Assembly (NCBI GenBank): GCA_039024435.1
Contig: JBCCQH010000023.1
Coordinates: forward strand, 1-64,000
Length of the DNA stretch: 64,000 nt
Direction of reading: 5' to 3'
Source: JBCCQH01 sp039024435
Lineage (GTDB): Bacteria > Bacteroidota > Bacteroidia > J057 > JADKCL01
Shown: piece after piece, positions 42,639-51,144 of the stretch
How positions within the stretch are numbered: the first letter of the stretch is position 1
Layout of the letters: each line of letters opens with the position of its first letter
Program-made: the position numbers and the translations under genes
Notes under the pieces: generated by a model
What the model saw: only the letters and a program-made list of their open reading frames with translations
Databases searched by the model: none
What the model was told of the DNA's origin: nothing

Positions 42639-44585
42639 TTATTTACTTTCCACGGCAAGGTCGTCGTGAAATTGCTCGACCTGCCAGCGGACACTTCCCC
42701 GCTGGGCCTGCGTGATGCGATTGAAAATCAGGCCCAGCAACTTACCGGGATAGAGGATTTCGTCGGCGTATTGATTGGTCTGGGCGTCCATTTCCCGAAT
42801 GGCATTCGCGAGTGCTTCCCCGGAGAGGGGCGCCAGTTGGGTGGCTTTTTTCCAAGCCAATCGGCGCTCCCCCACCATAGCGAGACCGGTCAGGCCTTTG
42901 CCTACCTTTTTTCCGATGAGCAAAAGGCCCTTGAGTGGAGGCCAGATATCGGAGATATCGGTCATGGTGAGGTCCATGAGCGACTTCAGGATGGCATTGA
43001 TGCGGTTGAAATCATTGGCGAAGGAATCGATCTGTTCCCCGGGAGCAATTTCGGCAGCCGCAATTGATAAATCGAGGTTGATGTGGGCGTTCATGCCCAG
43101 AAAAAGGTGCTGTATGACATTGACCCGGGGATCGCCGGCGGCGTGGAATGCTGTCATCCAAGACTCGGTGGGGCGCACGGCGTTGAGGTACTGGGTGACC
43201 GCGTGCAGATAACGCCGGGCAAATACGAGGTCCATGCGGGCCATCCGCTCATTGTCCTCAAATATGCCCCGGTCAATCGCATCCACAATCTTGATTGTCG
43301 TCAGGCGGTACAGCGAGGCAAAAAAGCCGATCGGGTTGTTGTCTACCTTGCACTTGCCGATCAGGCGCTCCAGGGCCGGAACCACTCCGTGACAATCGTC
43401 CGCATCGAAGTGAATCCGCCGAATCGTCGGCGGTGCCCCGAGGGAAGGCGTCTGCTTGGGATCCCAGTCGGGACGGATATCTTCCGGCAGGCGAAACTCG
43501 ATTTCCTTGTGGTCATTGAAATGCTTAAAAATCGCCTCTAGGAGCTGGATTTCAAACTTGCGGGTCAGAGCGCGCACCGGGGCATTGCCCCCCAGGTGCT
43601 CCTGGACCTCAATCCCAAAGCGGAAGAAGCCCATGGCCATTTTCCCGCCAAAATTGCTGCTGGCGTCCAGTCCTACGGCTTGGGCTACTTTTTCATCCAG
43701 CAAGATGCCCATCAGACGGTTGGGAAATTTGTCAAATGCCTTCGCTGGGATCATGTACTGCATGTACTGAATCGCGGCATCGGTCAGGATACGCCCCGCC
43801 TCCGATGGTCCCATCTGGTGCTCCAGGATGCGGTCTTTCAGGAAAATCGCCTTGGTAAGCGTATCCGGGATGTGGCTGGGGTCCACCCCCATCAGCGGGC
43901 CGATCAAGGTCCAAAAGTAGTAATAGGCTTCCCGTTCCTGGTTGGTGAGGTGGGCCCCCAACTTGTCCAGGCCCTCGATAATCGTCACCGAAAATGACAG
44001 CAGCGTCCCCAGCATGTCCTCCTGATTGATCGGCGCATCAAATTTATCTTCTTTCCAGCCTTGCTCCCGCAGCAGGTGGCGGATCGCCGCGTGCAACAAA
44101 CGCACCTTCTGGACGCTCACCAATCCTTGGCCGCTCGACTTCAATCCATCGCCGTCGAGCACATCAACCATGAACTGGGCCGTTTCCATCAAGCGCCGGG
44201 AAAACACTTTGAAATCTCCTTTGGTGTTTGTGAGGCGTCCGGTGTGCAGGAGGACTTCCGCCCCGCGCCAGCAAGCATAACATTCGGGCAACGATTGGCA
44301 GAAGAGCACCAGAAAAATGGTCGAGCTGTACTGCAGAAAGATGTTTTGGGCAATCCGGACCTTGTCCCAGTCAATCTGGGTCGGGAAATCTTGGCGGGAT
44401 GCTTCGAGGTAGCCAGCAATGTCGTAGTCCTTGAATTCCGGCAGTTCATCGTTGCGCACGAGGGAGGCAAAGATGTGATTGACCTCATTGACTTCATTTG
44501 CGTTGAGGAGTTCGGTGACGGCTTGATCCGCTACGGGATCGGTCACGATACGCATGGACTGCAGGTATTCGTCAGAGTAAAGCAT
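42639..44585 (-). CDS. MpaB/Lcp-like oxygenase family protein (DUF2236)
   Basis: A 648-aa protein related to the DUF2236 family, which includes MpaB and the rubber oxygenase Lcp. Shared features are a C-rich helix after IFLQYSSTIFLVLF, ETAQFMVDVLDGDGL, then VRLLHAAIRHLL with the His that binds heme in Lcp, and QEDMLGTLLSFSVTII with REAYYYFWTLIGPLMGV. No leader peptide is seen, so it is likely cytoplasmic. The C-terminal third has no match I know. Substrate unknown. I chose ATG 44585 (MLYSDEYLQSM); a frame from 44678 adds a poor N-terminus. It is the first gene of an operon with the kinase/cyclase fusion. Confidence 0.75.
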   Translation of the reverse strand: MLYSDEYLQSMRIVTDPVADQAVTELLNANEVNEVNHIFASLVRNDELPEFKDYDIAGYLEASRQDFPTQIDWDKVRIAQNIFLQYSSTIFLVLFCQSLPECYACWRGAEVLLHTGRLTNTKGDFKVFSRRLMETAQFMVDVLDGDGLKSSGQGLVSVQKVRLLHAAIRHLLREQGWKEDKFDAPINQEDMLGTLLSFSVTIIEGLDKLGAHLTNQEREAYYYFWTLIGPLMGVDPSHIPDTLTKAIFLKDRILEHQMGPSEAGRILTDAAIQYMQYMIPAKAFDKFPNRLMGILLDEKVAQAVGLDASSNFGGKMAMGFFRFGIEVQEHLGGNAPVRALTRKFEIQLLEAIFKHFNDHKEIEFRLPEDIRPDWDPKQTPSLGAPPTIRRIHFDADDCHGVVPALERLIGKCKVDNNPIGFFASLYRLTTIKIVDAIDRGIFEDNERMARMDLVFARRYLHAVTQYLNAVRPTESWMTAFHAAGDPRVNVIQHLFLGMNAHINLDLSIAAAEIAPGEQIDSFANDFNRINAILKSLMDLTMTDISDIWPPLKGLLLIGKKVGKGLTGLAMVGERRLAWKKATQLAPLSGEALANAIREMDAQTNQYADEILYPGKLLGLIFNRITQAQRGSVRWQVEQFHDDLAVESK

Positions 44586-44824
44586 GGCGTTGGAACAGAG
44601 AAAGTAATTACAAAGCTGATTGAAATTATTCAATAATCGGCAGAAATCATACCCGGGTGAGGGCGGCGCTACTGACACACCGAGCCGGGGGAGAGATCAG
44701 ATTTGGGGTGTCGAAGCAAACGGTCAATTGCTACCAAAGGCGATCATCAATTTCTTCGATGCTTTGGGGCGGCAATCCTTGCGAACGCCAATCCGGAAAG
44801 CAAAGAAAGCAACGTCGCAGACGC

Positions 44825-44846
44825 AAAAAAGCCACCTTTCGGTGGC
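44825..44846 (-). terminator. Rho-independent terminator of tRNA-Gly
   Basis: Minus strand GCCACC-GAAA-GGTGGC followed by TTTTTT, starting 4 bases beyond the tRNA 3' end. Perfect 6-bp stem with a tetraloop. Confidence 0.85.
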
Positions 44847-44850
44847 TTTG

Positions 44851-44923
44851 AGCGAGAGACGAGATTCGAACTCGCGACCCTAACCTTGGCAAGGTTATGC
44901 TCTACCAACTGAGCTACTCTCGC
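44851..44923 (-). tRNA. tRNA-Gly (anticodon GCC)
   Basis: A 73-base tRNA. The acceptor GCGAGAG pairs perfectly with CTCTCGC, discriminator T. The D-arm is GCTCAGTTGGTAGAGC. The anticodon arm AACCTTGCCAAGGTT gives GCC. The T-arm is CGCGAGTTCGAATCTCG (first pair weak). No CCA is encoded. Confidence 0.97.
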
Positions 44924-44933
44924 GAATGGATCA

Positions 44934-44963
44934 CAAAATTAGGCATTATTTCTTAGCGGCCAA
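44934..44963 (-). promoter_or_regulatory. Bacteroidota-type promoter of tRNA-Gly
   Basis: On the minus strand TAATTTTG (44934-44941) fits the TAnnTTTG -7 element exactly and TTG (44961-44963) lies 19 bases upstream as the -33 element. The tRNA 5' end is 10 bases downstream of the -7 box, so the leader is only a few bases. Confidence 0.75.
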
Positions 44964-44997
44964 GCGAAAAGTAGGTTTTTCTCGAAAATTTCCCTTT

Positions 44998-46362
44998 TCA
45001 ACTGGCCAGGACGGAGATCAAGTCGTACTTGGTGATGATCTGCGGAATCCCCTCTTCGCCCACCATGAGCACCGCCGGACAATCGCGGTTGATCATTTTC
45101 GAAATCACGTCGATCCGGGTAGTTGGCAATACAAACGGGAAAGGATCGTTCATCGCCAATTCCACCGGGGACTCCTTGAGGCTGGGATCATCCAAGATGG
45201 CATTCAGTATCCGGCTCTCGGTGATGGTCCCGACTACGTTTCCATCATCCATCACCGGAATCTGGGTGATAAAACGTTCCCGCATCAACTGGATGGCGTC
45301 GCTGAGGGTGTTGTCCTTGTTCAGGGTAGCGAGGCCTTTTTCCGGCTTCCGCTGTACGATCTCCGCGGCGGTCAGCATATTGCCCTTGTCGACGAAGTGG
45401 TGGTCCTTCATCCAGTTGTCATTGTAGATCTTGCCCAGGTAGCGCGTCCCGTGGTCGGGCAGTACCACCACCAAGACGTCTTCCGGACCCAGGTTACGGG
45501 CGTATTCCAATGCTCCGTGGACCGCGGCCCCGCACGACCAACCGATGAACAGCCCTTCGAGCCGCGACATCTTGCGCGCCATCAGCGCCGAATCCTTATC
45601 GGTGACCTTGATGATGTGGTCGACCAGGCTCATGTCGCAGTTGTCCGGAATGATGTCCTCCCCGATCCCTTCGGTCAGGTAGCTGTAGATCTCATTTTCG
45701 TCGAAATTTCCGGTTTCGTGGTACTTTTTGAACACAGATCCGTAGGTGTCCACGCCTACCGAAACCAGGCCGGGGTTCTTTTCTTTCAGGTAGCGGGTGA
45801 TCCCGGTCATGGTACCGCAGGTGCCCATTCCCGCCACAAAGTGGGTGATTTTCCCTTCGGTCTGCTCCCAGATTTCCGGACCGGTCGACTCGTAGTGGGC
45901 TTGTTGGTTTGACAGGTTGTCGTACTGATTGGGGTAGTAGGAATTCGGGATTTCGCTGGCGAGGCGCTTGGCGACCGAGTAGTACGAACGGGGATCGTCC
46001 GGGTCTACGGCGGTCGGCGTAATGATCACCTCCGCCCCCACTGCGCGCAGGATATCGATTTTCTCTTTGGACTGTTTATCGGGCATGGTAAAGATGCACC
46101 GGTAGCCTTTCACGGCCGCGACCAGGGCGAGGCCCATCCCGGTATTGCCCGAAGTTCCCTCGATGATCGTACCGCCGGGTTTGATGAGCCCTTTGCGCTC
46201 AGCATCCTGAATCATTTTCAGTGCCACCCGGTCCTTGATGCTGTTGCCGGGATTGAAGTATTCCACCTTGGCCAGTACGGTCGGCTTGAGGTGAGAAGCG
46301 ACCGTATTCAGCTTGATCAGGGGCGTCCCCCCCATGGTTTCCAGAATGTTATTGAGCCACAT
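44998..46362 (-). CDS. Cystathionine beta-synthase (PLP-dependent) with C-terminal CBS domains
   Basis: A 454-aa enzyme condensing serine (or O-acetylserine) with homocysteine or sulfide in sulfur amino-acid metabolism. The N-terminal fold-type II PLP domain has Lys43 in NPGNSIKDR, the phosphate-binding GTSGNTG (69-75) and the GMGTCGTMTG loop. Two CBS domains follow from about residue 335 (TLNKDNTLSDAIQLMRE; SPVELAMNDPFPFVLP), which usually bind adenosyl ligands and regulate. The length and CBS tail separate it from plain cysteine synthase. It is a lone gene in front of tRNA-Gly. ATG 46362 is preceded by AAAGGA, a reasonable ribosome site. Confidence 0.93.
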   Translation of the reverse strand: MWLNNILETMGGTPLIKLNTVASHLKPTVLAKVEYFNPGNSIKDRVALKMIQDAERKGLIKPGGTIIEGTSGNTGMGLALVAAVKGYRCIFTMPDKQSKEKIDILRAVGAEVIITPTAVDPDDPRSYYSVAKRLASEIPNSYYPNQYDNLSNQQAHYESTGPEIWEQTEGKITHFVAGMGTCGTMTGITRYLKEKNPGLVSVGVDTYGSVFKKYHETGNFDENEIYSYLTEGIGEDIIPDNCDMSLVDHIIKVTDKDSALMARKMSRLEGLFIGWSCGAAVHGALEYARNLGPEDVLVVVLPDHGTRYLGKIYNDNWMKDHHFVDKGNMLTAAEIVQRKPEKGLATLNKDNTLSDAIQLMRERFITQIPVMDDGNVVGTITESRILNAILDDPSLKESPVELAMNDPFPFVLPTTRIDVISKMINRDCPAVLMVGEEGIPQIITKYDLISVLAS

Positions 46363-46378
46363 AGTTGAATTCCTTTAA

Positions 46379-46395
46379 GCGGGTACAATACCCGC
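46379..46395. promoter_or_regulatory. Perfect 7-bp inverted repeat in the leader of the CBS gene
   Basis: GCGGGTA-CAA-TACCCGC, 17 bases, lies 17 bases before the ATG and right after a possible promoter, so it would fall at or near the transcript start. It could be an operator or a 5' hairpin. Confidence 0.5.
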
Positions 46396-46401
46396 ATAAA
46401 G

Positions 46402-46432
46402 CAAAAAAATAGAAAAAATCGCAGCTTCACAA
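46402..46432 (-). promoter_or_regulatory. Possible promoter of the CBS gene
   Basis: Minus strand TTG (46430-46432), 18 bases, then TATTTTTTTG (46402-46411). The -7 box is longer than the TAnnTTTG consensus, so this is tentative. Confidence 0.35.
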
Positions 46433-46456
46433 GCCTGTTCCGCAATACCACATAAA

Positions 46457-46480
46457 CGCCTGCTTAGGTTGAAGCAGGCG
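46457..46480 (-). terminator. Hairpin downstream of the LysM protein gene
   Basis: A perfect 9-bp stem CGCCTGCTT/AAGCAGGCG with a 6-base loop, 33 bases after the LysM gene stop. On the minus strand TTTATG follows, a short T-tract, so termination is likely but not certain. Confidence 0.6.
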
Positions 46481-46512
46481 CCTGATCAAGCAAATATTAT
46501 TTGGACAAATGG

Positions 46513-47661
46513 CTATTTCGCCATCGGTATTACGTAGCGCATGACCACTTCGGTCTCCACCCCGGTAATCATCAGATAGTCCCTGCATTTTGCGGAAAGT
46601 CGGACCGCGTAGGGATCCTTACCGGGCAGGCTGTTGATGACTTCCACCAGGATGCTTTGGCCTTTGGCCGGGTGATCGATGCGCAGGTAAGAACCCGCCG
46701 GAACGTACTTGTGAAATGCGTAGAATTTCGTCTGGTCGGTGTTAAAATCCTCAATGGGGCCGGCTTTCCCGACTTCCTCTACGCGCTGGTATTCTTGCTT
46801 GGTGAACTTGTCGGTAAATGCAGTCACCTTAGCGTTTGGAGCAAGGCGGGTCTTTTCCTTGACCGTCAGCACCTCCAATTCGGGGAATTCATCTTGGGGC
46901 GTCTTCTCTTGACCGGCGGTGACTTCTTCGATTGCCTGGATGAGGGACGTGCCGCCATTGGCATTCGGCGGCATCTCGGCCCGCACGATCAGTTCCTGGC
47001 CTTCCTGGATTTCGTTGCTCCGGAGGTTGTTGATCTTTTTGATCTCACGGGCATCCATCCCGTAGGTCCGGGCGATGCCATACAGGGTCTCTCCCTGCAG
47101 AACCACGTGGCGTCCGGGACGCTGCTTGACGATGGGACGGGGCTTTTCTTTTACCACCACGACCTCTTCGCGGGTCGGTTCCACGGGCTCGGTCGCCGGG
47201 GCATCGGCGGCGGTCGGCGCAGCAATTTTGAGCGTCTGACCGGGGGAAAGGGCCGATTCGGAGAGGGCATTCCATTCCTGGATCTGGGCCACGGTCACTT
47301 TATATTTTCGGGAAATGCCGTAGAGGGTCTCACCGGGCTCCACGGTGTGGGTATTCGCCGGCGCAGTGGCAGGAGCCGTCGATGCGACCTCGGTATTGCC
47401 GGTGCCGGGAACCAAAATGACCTGCCCGATGCTCAAACCAGGATCGCTCATGGCATTCAGGGCCATCAGCTCCTTTACCGAGGTGCGGTATTCTCGAGCC
47501 ACCTGGCTCAGATTATCACCCTGAGCGATTTTGTACTTCACGTAGCGCTTGCCATCCAGAATCTTCTTGCCAATGGAATCTCCCGGGACGATCACCGACG
47601 CTCGCAATCCAGCAAATAGCGTAGCCGCGAGCAAACATACCATCAATCTTTTCATCACCAT
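46513..47661 (-). CDS. Exported triple-LysM protein
   Basis: A 382-aa protein with a leader peptide (KRLMVCLLAATLFAGLRAS) and three LysM modules: YKIAQGDNLSQVAREY...GQVILVPG, HTVEPGETLYGISRKY...GQTLKIA and HVVLQGETLYGIARTY...GQELIVRA. These bind glycan chains of the cell wall. The C-terminal 110 residues resemble a double-psi beta-barrel of RlpA type (FHKYVPAGSYLRIDHPAKGQSILVEVINSLPG), without visible catalytic residues. Likely a periplasmic wall-binding or division/envelope protein. ATG 47661 and 47655 both begin the leader; the frame open to 47781 overlaps the next gene and was not used. Confidence 0.87.
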   Translation of the reverse strand: MVMKRLMVCLLAATLFAGLRASVIVPGDSIGKKILDGKRYVKYKIAQGDNLSQVAREYRTSVKELMALNAMSDPGLSIGQVILVPGTGNTEVASTAPATAPANTHTVEPGETLYGISRKYKVTVAQIQEWNALSESALSPGQTLKIAAPTAADAPATEPVEPTREEVVVVKEKPRPIVKQRPGRHVVLQGETLYGIARTYGMDAREIKKINNLRSNEIQEGQELIVRAEMPPNANGGTSLIQAIEEVTAGQEKTPQDEFPELEVLTVKEKTRLAPNAKVTAFTDKFTKQEYQRVEEVGKAGPIEDFNTDQTKFYAFHKYVPAGSYLRIDHPAKGQSILVEVINSLPGKDPYAVRLSAKCRDYLMITGVETEVVMRYVIPMAK

Positions 47662-47746
47662 AAAAGCGAAATTTACCCGCAAAATATTGCAAATCACCTC
47701 GGGCGTGCAATCCCGCTTATCCCCAGAGAGGGTCCGGGCCTGTACA

Positions 47747-49036
47747 TCAATCGGGACGTTTCGCCGCGGTGAGCGCAGCACCCTCGCTCAGGGACAACCA
47801 CAGCAAGGTGATGAGGAACATGATGCCTACTTGTCTTTCTACGGTGGATTCACCGAGCATCGCCAGCGAATAAGTCAACCAAAACGCCCAAAACAGCCAG
47901 CCTTTGGGGATGCGCCGCTGTAGTGGGGTCATGAACCAAGCGTAGGTAAAGGGCAGCAGTCCCAGCAAACCGAAGCCCGCCATCAGGCGCAAGAACTGAT
48001 TGTGGGGCAGGACAAAGTTTTCCGGACACAGCAGCGTTTCGTCGGCTACGTACTGATCGGTCATGTCCGCTTTGATGTCGGCCATGCCCACCCCGATCAG
48101 GGGATGGCGCTTGAAGAGATTGACCGCTGTCTTCCAGCTTTCCAGCCGCGTCCCGATGGACAGGTAGTTGGGATCTTTGCCCCGAAAATAGCGCGAGACG
48201 TCCATCCAGGTATTGTCGATCCGGTAGCGGAAGGATGGGATCGCTTCGTAGCCCACAAAGGGCACCGAAACGAGCACCACAAAGGCAAGTGCGCCCAACA
48301 GGTATTTCTTTTGCCGGAGCACGTATACAAAACCCAGCAATCCCCCGGTCAGGTAAAGGCCCACCAGACCGGTACGGGTCGTGAGCACGTGCATGGTCAC
48401 AAATACCACTAGGGTCAGCCCGATGATCACGCCCCGCTCCCCGCGCCAGCGCAGCGGCGTTTTAAATTGCGCCAACCAGACGCCCGCCAGCACGGAAAAG
48501 CCACTCACGATGCTGAAGTAGATGTGATTCATCCCCAGCCAGACCTGGACTTCTTTGGACACTTGGATGCGCTGGTTGATCGCTGCCCGATTCAGGAAGT
48601 AGTCCACCATCGTTCCGGTGCCCACGAAGGTCACCGCAAGCAATAGCAAGATCAGCGCGATCCGTACCCGATCCCGGGCGTAGGGGCCCAACACGGCCAG
48701 GCTGTACATCCCAAAGAAAAGCGGTGCTTTGATCCGCACCTGCTCCAGCCACACGCTGAACTCCGCTTCGCGGGTCCACAACCCGGAAGCGATTTGCACC
48801 AAAAAGATCAGCGAAAGAAAGAATGCCGGTTTGTGCCCCCAAAATCGACGCCATTGTTCCCCTAGCGGCACTGCCACCAATGCCGGCAGAATCAGGGTCA
48901 CCGTCCCGATACTGAGCAGCGCGGGCGACGTGACCATTCCCACCATGCAAAGCAAGATTCCCGCGTAGGCCACTTCTCGGGCGTAATGCTCCCGTGCCGT
49001 CACGGACCGCATCTCTCCCTCCCATGTCATGCTCAT
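47747..49036 (-). CDS. O-antigen ligase/polymerase-like membrane protein (Wzy_C family)
   Basis: A 429-aa inner-membrane protein with about ten to eleven hydrophobic segments. The large periplasmic loop has the family signature RLESWKTAVNLFKRHPLIGVGMADIK and, further on, PHNQFLRLMAGFGLLGLLPF. Such proteins join or polymerise O-antigen or other glycans at the outer face of the membrane. No glycosyltransferases lie next to it, so the glycan is unknown. I chose ATG 49036 (MSMTWEGEM); the GTG at 49045 and ATG at 49030 are alternatives. Confidence 0.87.
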   Translation of the reverse strand: MSMTWEGEMRSVTAREHYAREVAYAGILLCMVGMVTSPALLSIGTVTLILPALVAVPLGEQWRRFWGHKPAFFLSLIFLVQIASGLWTREAEFSVWLEQVRIKAPLFFGMYSLAVLGPYARDRVRIALILLLLAVTFVGTGTMVDYFLNRAAINQRIQVSKEVQVWLGMNHIYFSIVSGFSVLAGVWLAQFKTPLRWRGERGVIIGLTLVVFVTMHVLTTRTGLVGLYLTGGLLGFVYVLRQKKYLLGALAFVVLVSVPFVGYEAIPSFRYRIDNTWMDVSRYFRGKDPNYLSIGTRLESWKTAVNLFKRHPLIGVGMADIKADMTDQYVADETLLCPENFVLPHNQFLRLMAGFGLLGLLPFTYAWFMTPLQRRIPKGWLFWAFWLTYSLAMLGESTVERQVGIMFLITLLWLSLSEGAALTAAKRPD

Positions 49037-49132
49037 TCGATTCACGGCTCAAAAAAACGAAAAGATTTCTGATGATATGCAACGCACCATGAAATACAAA
49101 GGAGAAAAATCGGAAATCGATCAATTGGAAAT

Positions 49133-49651
49133 TTACCTCGAATCATTTCTCGGCGCGGGGCGAGAGGAACCGACTTTGAGTTCGCCTTCGGGGGTGATGT
49201 AGAAACCCGAATCGTCCTGGGCAGCTTCCGGGTCGTAGCGTACCCCGCCCATCAAATGGAGATTGACCGAGCGAGAAAGGCGAAAATTGATTGGGTAGAG
49301 CAACAGCGTAAGGCCGATGCAGATGGCAATCAGAGCCGCATCCGGGACGCCGGGAAACAGCGCAAAAGAAGAAAAGGCCAAAATGCAGATCACCACCACA
49401 AAATTGATGTATCCGATGTAACCGGCCAGCATGTAAAACCCGGGCTCAATCTTAAAGTCTTGCCCGCAATGCGGGCATTCGTCGTGCATCTTGCCCATGC
49501 CTTTGAGGTGGTAAGGACGGTAGGGAAACATATTGCCGGTGCGGCAGCGCGGGCATTTGCAGAAGCCCAAAGCGGCAAATCGGCTCAGTTTTACGCTTGG
49601 CTTTTCGGCGGAAGGCAAAGACTCAGAAGATTCAGGTGGCAATTTCATCAT
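49133..49651 (-). CDS. DUF983 family zinc-ribbon membrane protein
   Basis: A 172-aa protein. It has a CPRCRTGNMFPYRPYHLKGMG and ECPHCGQDFKIEPGFYMLAGYIGY core, two Cys pairs of zinc-ribbon type, then two membrane helices (INFVVVICILAFSSFALFP; LIAICIGLTLLLYPINF). DUF983 genes commonly sit beside cytochrome oxidase genes, and this one is the last gene of the oxidase cluster. The exact role is unknown; a part in oxidase assembly is inferred. It overlaps the end of the 116-aa gene by about 20 bases. Confidence 0.85.
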   Translation of the reverse strand: MMKLPPESSESLPSAEKPSVKLSRFAALGFCKCPRCRTGNMFPYRPYHLKGMGKMHDECPHCGQDFKIEPGFYMLAGYIGYINFVVVICILAFSSFALFPGVPDAALIAICIGLTLLLYPINFRLSRSVNLHLMGGVRYDPEAAQDDSGFYITPEGELKVGSSRPAPRNDSR

Positions 49652-49982
49652 TTCCCGGCTTGACCGTTCCCAGAACGGAATCAATGGTTGTCATTTGCGA
49701 CTGCGCTTCTTCGCGCTTGCGCCGCTTGTAACCACGGTACCAGAGTATCCCCACGCCCATGATCACCAGATAGGGCAAGGCAAATAGGTACAAAATGCCG
49801 GTATTCAACATCGAAGCGAGCCAACTGTCTTTGGCTCCGTAATCGGTTCCCGATTCAACGGCCGCTTTGCACATGGGGCATTGGGCTTCAACCGATTCAA
49901 ATCCAAAGAGTATCACCACGAGCAGCAGCAACAGCGCCGCGCCGACCATCTTGTGTTTTCCGAGTGCAAACCAGTTTTTCAT
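49632..49982 (-). CDS. Small membrane protein with CPMCKAAVES motif
   Basis: A 116-aa protein with a leader/anchor (MVGAALLLLLVVILFGF), a periplasmic CPMCKAAVES motif just after it, and a second membrane helix (LYLFALPYLVIMGVGILWY) with a basic tail. The CxxC motif suggests metal or redox handling, and the position between SCO and DUF983 suggests an oxidase accessory. Similar small proteins occur in this place in other Bacteroidota, as far as I recall. No biochemical role is known to me. Confidence 0.78.
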   Translation of the reverse strand: MKNWFALGKHKMVGAALLLLLVVILFGFESVEAQCPMCKAAVESGTDYGAKDSWLASMLNTGILYLFALPYLVIMGVGILWYRGYKRRKREEAQSQMTTIDSVLGTVKPGNDEIAT

Positions 49983-50081
49983 AATTCGCCTTGCTTTACC
50001 CTTTTATAACGCATCGCTGGCCGGAACGTTTGCCCGGAACCCGGGAAAATGACCATTGTGTCGCTTGACGAAAGCGCCGAC

Positions 50082-50744
50082 TCAGCGGCGCGATTGCTCG
50101 AACTCGCGCTGCAACAAGCGGATGTGCGATATTGCCGAATCCACCTCCTTGGGCTCCAAAACATTGTAGTAGGCCCCGCGGAAAAGACCGTAATGGTCCA
50201 CCAGGCGCAGGGTATAATCGGCTTTCAGGGTCGCGCCACTGTCGGGCAAAGCGTCCCCGTAATCGAGTTCCAGGTGAGCAAATTCGGCAACCGAATCGGG
50301 CGTACCCTGCGCAAAGTGCCACTTGCCGTCGATGGCCTCATAGTGCCGGGCTACCGCCTTCAGGTCGACCGCGGTATCTCCGGGCGCATTGAGCAACACC
50401 GAAAGGAAGCGCACATCGGAACTGCTCGTGTAATACTCTTGGATGTCCCGGACGCTCTGCAACAGCGTCGCGCATTCGTCCTGACAATCCGCCTTGAAGA
50501 CATTTGCCACCCAGATGTGGTCGGCAAAAGAATCCTGGGTGATGGTCGCGCCCGTGTGGCTCTGCAACGCAAATTTGCCCACGGCTTTATAGACCGAATC
50601 CGGGCCACCGCCCGGATCCGCTATCTTTTGGCTGATTGTCCGCAAAGGCTTGACGACGTGGGTTCCTGTCCGTAAGACGAGGTAGATGACCAGTGGCAAG
50701 CCCAGGATGATGAACAGCGTGATGAATGGTCCTATCTTTCGCAT
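50082..50744 (-). CDS. SCO1/SenC-like copper chaperone for cytochrome oxidase
   Basis: A 220-aa protein with an N-terminal membrane anchor (IGPFITLFIILGLPLVIYLVL) and a thioredoxin-like domain. The copper motif is DCQDEC (Cys87, Cys91) instead of the usual CPxxCP, and the His ligand is in DHYGLFRG (His183). It probably delivers copper to the CuA site of subunit II. The start ATG 50744 follows the CoxD stop by 4 bases; an extension to 50789 would overlap CoxD. The variation around the cysteines makes it a divergent member. Confidence 0.85.
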   Translation of the reverse strand: MRKIGPFITLFIILGLPLVIYLVLRTGTHVVKPLRTISQKIADPGGGPDSVYKAVGKFALQSHTGATITQDSFADHIWVANVFKADCQDECATLLQSVRDIQEYYTSSSDVRFLSVLLNAPGDTAVDLKAVARHYEAIDGKWHFAQGTPDSVAEFAHLELDYGDALPDSGATLKADYTLRLVDHYGLFRGAYYNVLEPKEVDSAISHIRLLQREFEQSRR

Positions 50745-50748
50745 TGGC

Positions 50749-51132
50749 TCAGTACCCGAACCAGCCGCCTTGGTAGAATCCGCCTTCAATCAGCAAGGCC
50801 AATATGAACCAGATTACAAAGAGCAGCGGAATCATGATCGTAAAGATTAAGCTCTTGACCTCATCCTTGAGGTGCATAAAAACGGCTACGATATAGGCGG
50901 CCTTCACGACGGTCATCAGAATAAAGGTCACGTTGCGGAAAAGTCCTCGACCAACCACGAAGGCAATTACGAATTCCAGGGCGGTAATCGCGAAGAGAAT
51001 CCAGAATACCCGCCAGATGTTTTTGCGGACGTGGGCCCCGTGGGCTTCGTCGTGATGGGTGTGGATATCAGGATGCGTGTAGGCGCTCTGATCGTTATCG
51101 AATTCGCCGGGGGTATGTTGTGCGTTTGCCAT
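50749..51132 (-). CDS. Cytochrome c oxidase subunit IV (caa3-type CoxD/CtaF)
   Basis: A 127-aa protein with a His-rich N-terminus (HPDIHTHHDEAHGAH), then three membrane helices: VFWILFAITALEFVIAFVV, FILMTVVKAAYIVAVFMHL and IFTIMIPLLFVIWFILALLI. The KAAYIVAVFMHLKDE stretch is the family signature. It belongs to the caa3-type terminal oxidase and sits directly after the two subunit III genes. Confidence 0.9.
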   Translation of the reverse strand: MANAQHTPGEFDNDQSAYTHPDIHTHHDEAHGAHVRKNIWRVFWILFAITALEFVIAFVVGRGLFRNVTFILMTVVKAAYIVAVFMHLKDEVKSLIFTIMIPLLFVIWFILALLIEGGFYQGGWFGY

Positions 51133-51144
51133 TGCGGTGAATCG

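Noticed and set aside
40074..43067. Plus-strand frame of 997 codons opposite the kinase/cyclase gene
   Set aside because: Arg/Gln/Pro-rich shadow translation crossing two real genes on the other strand; no recognisable domain or start context.
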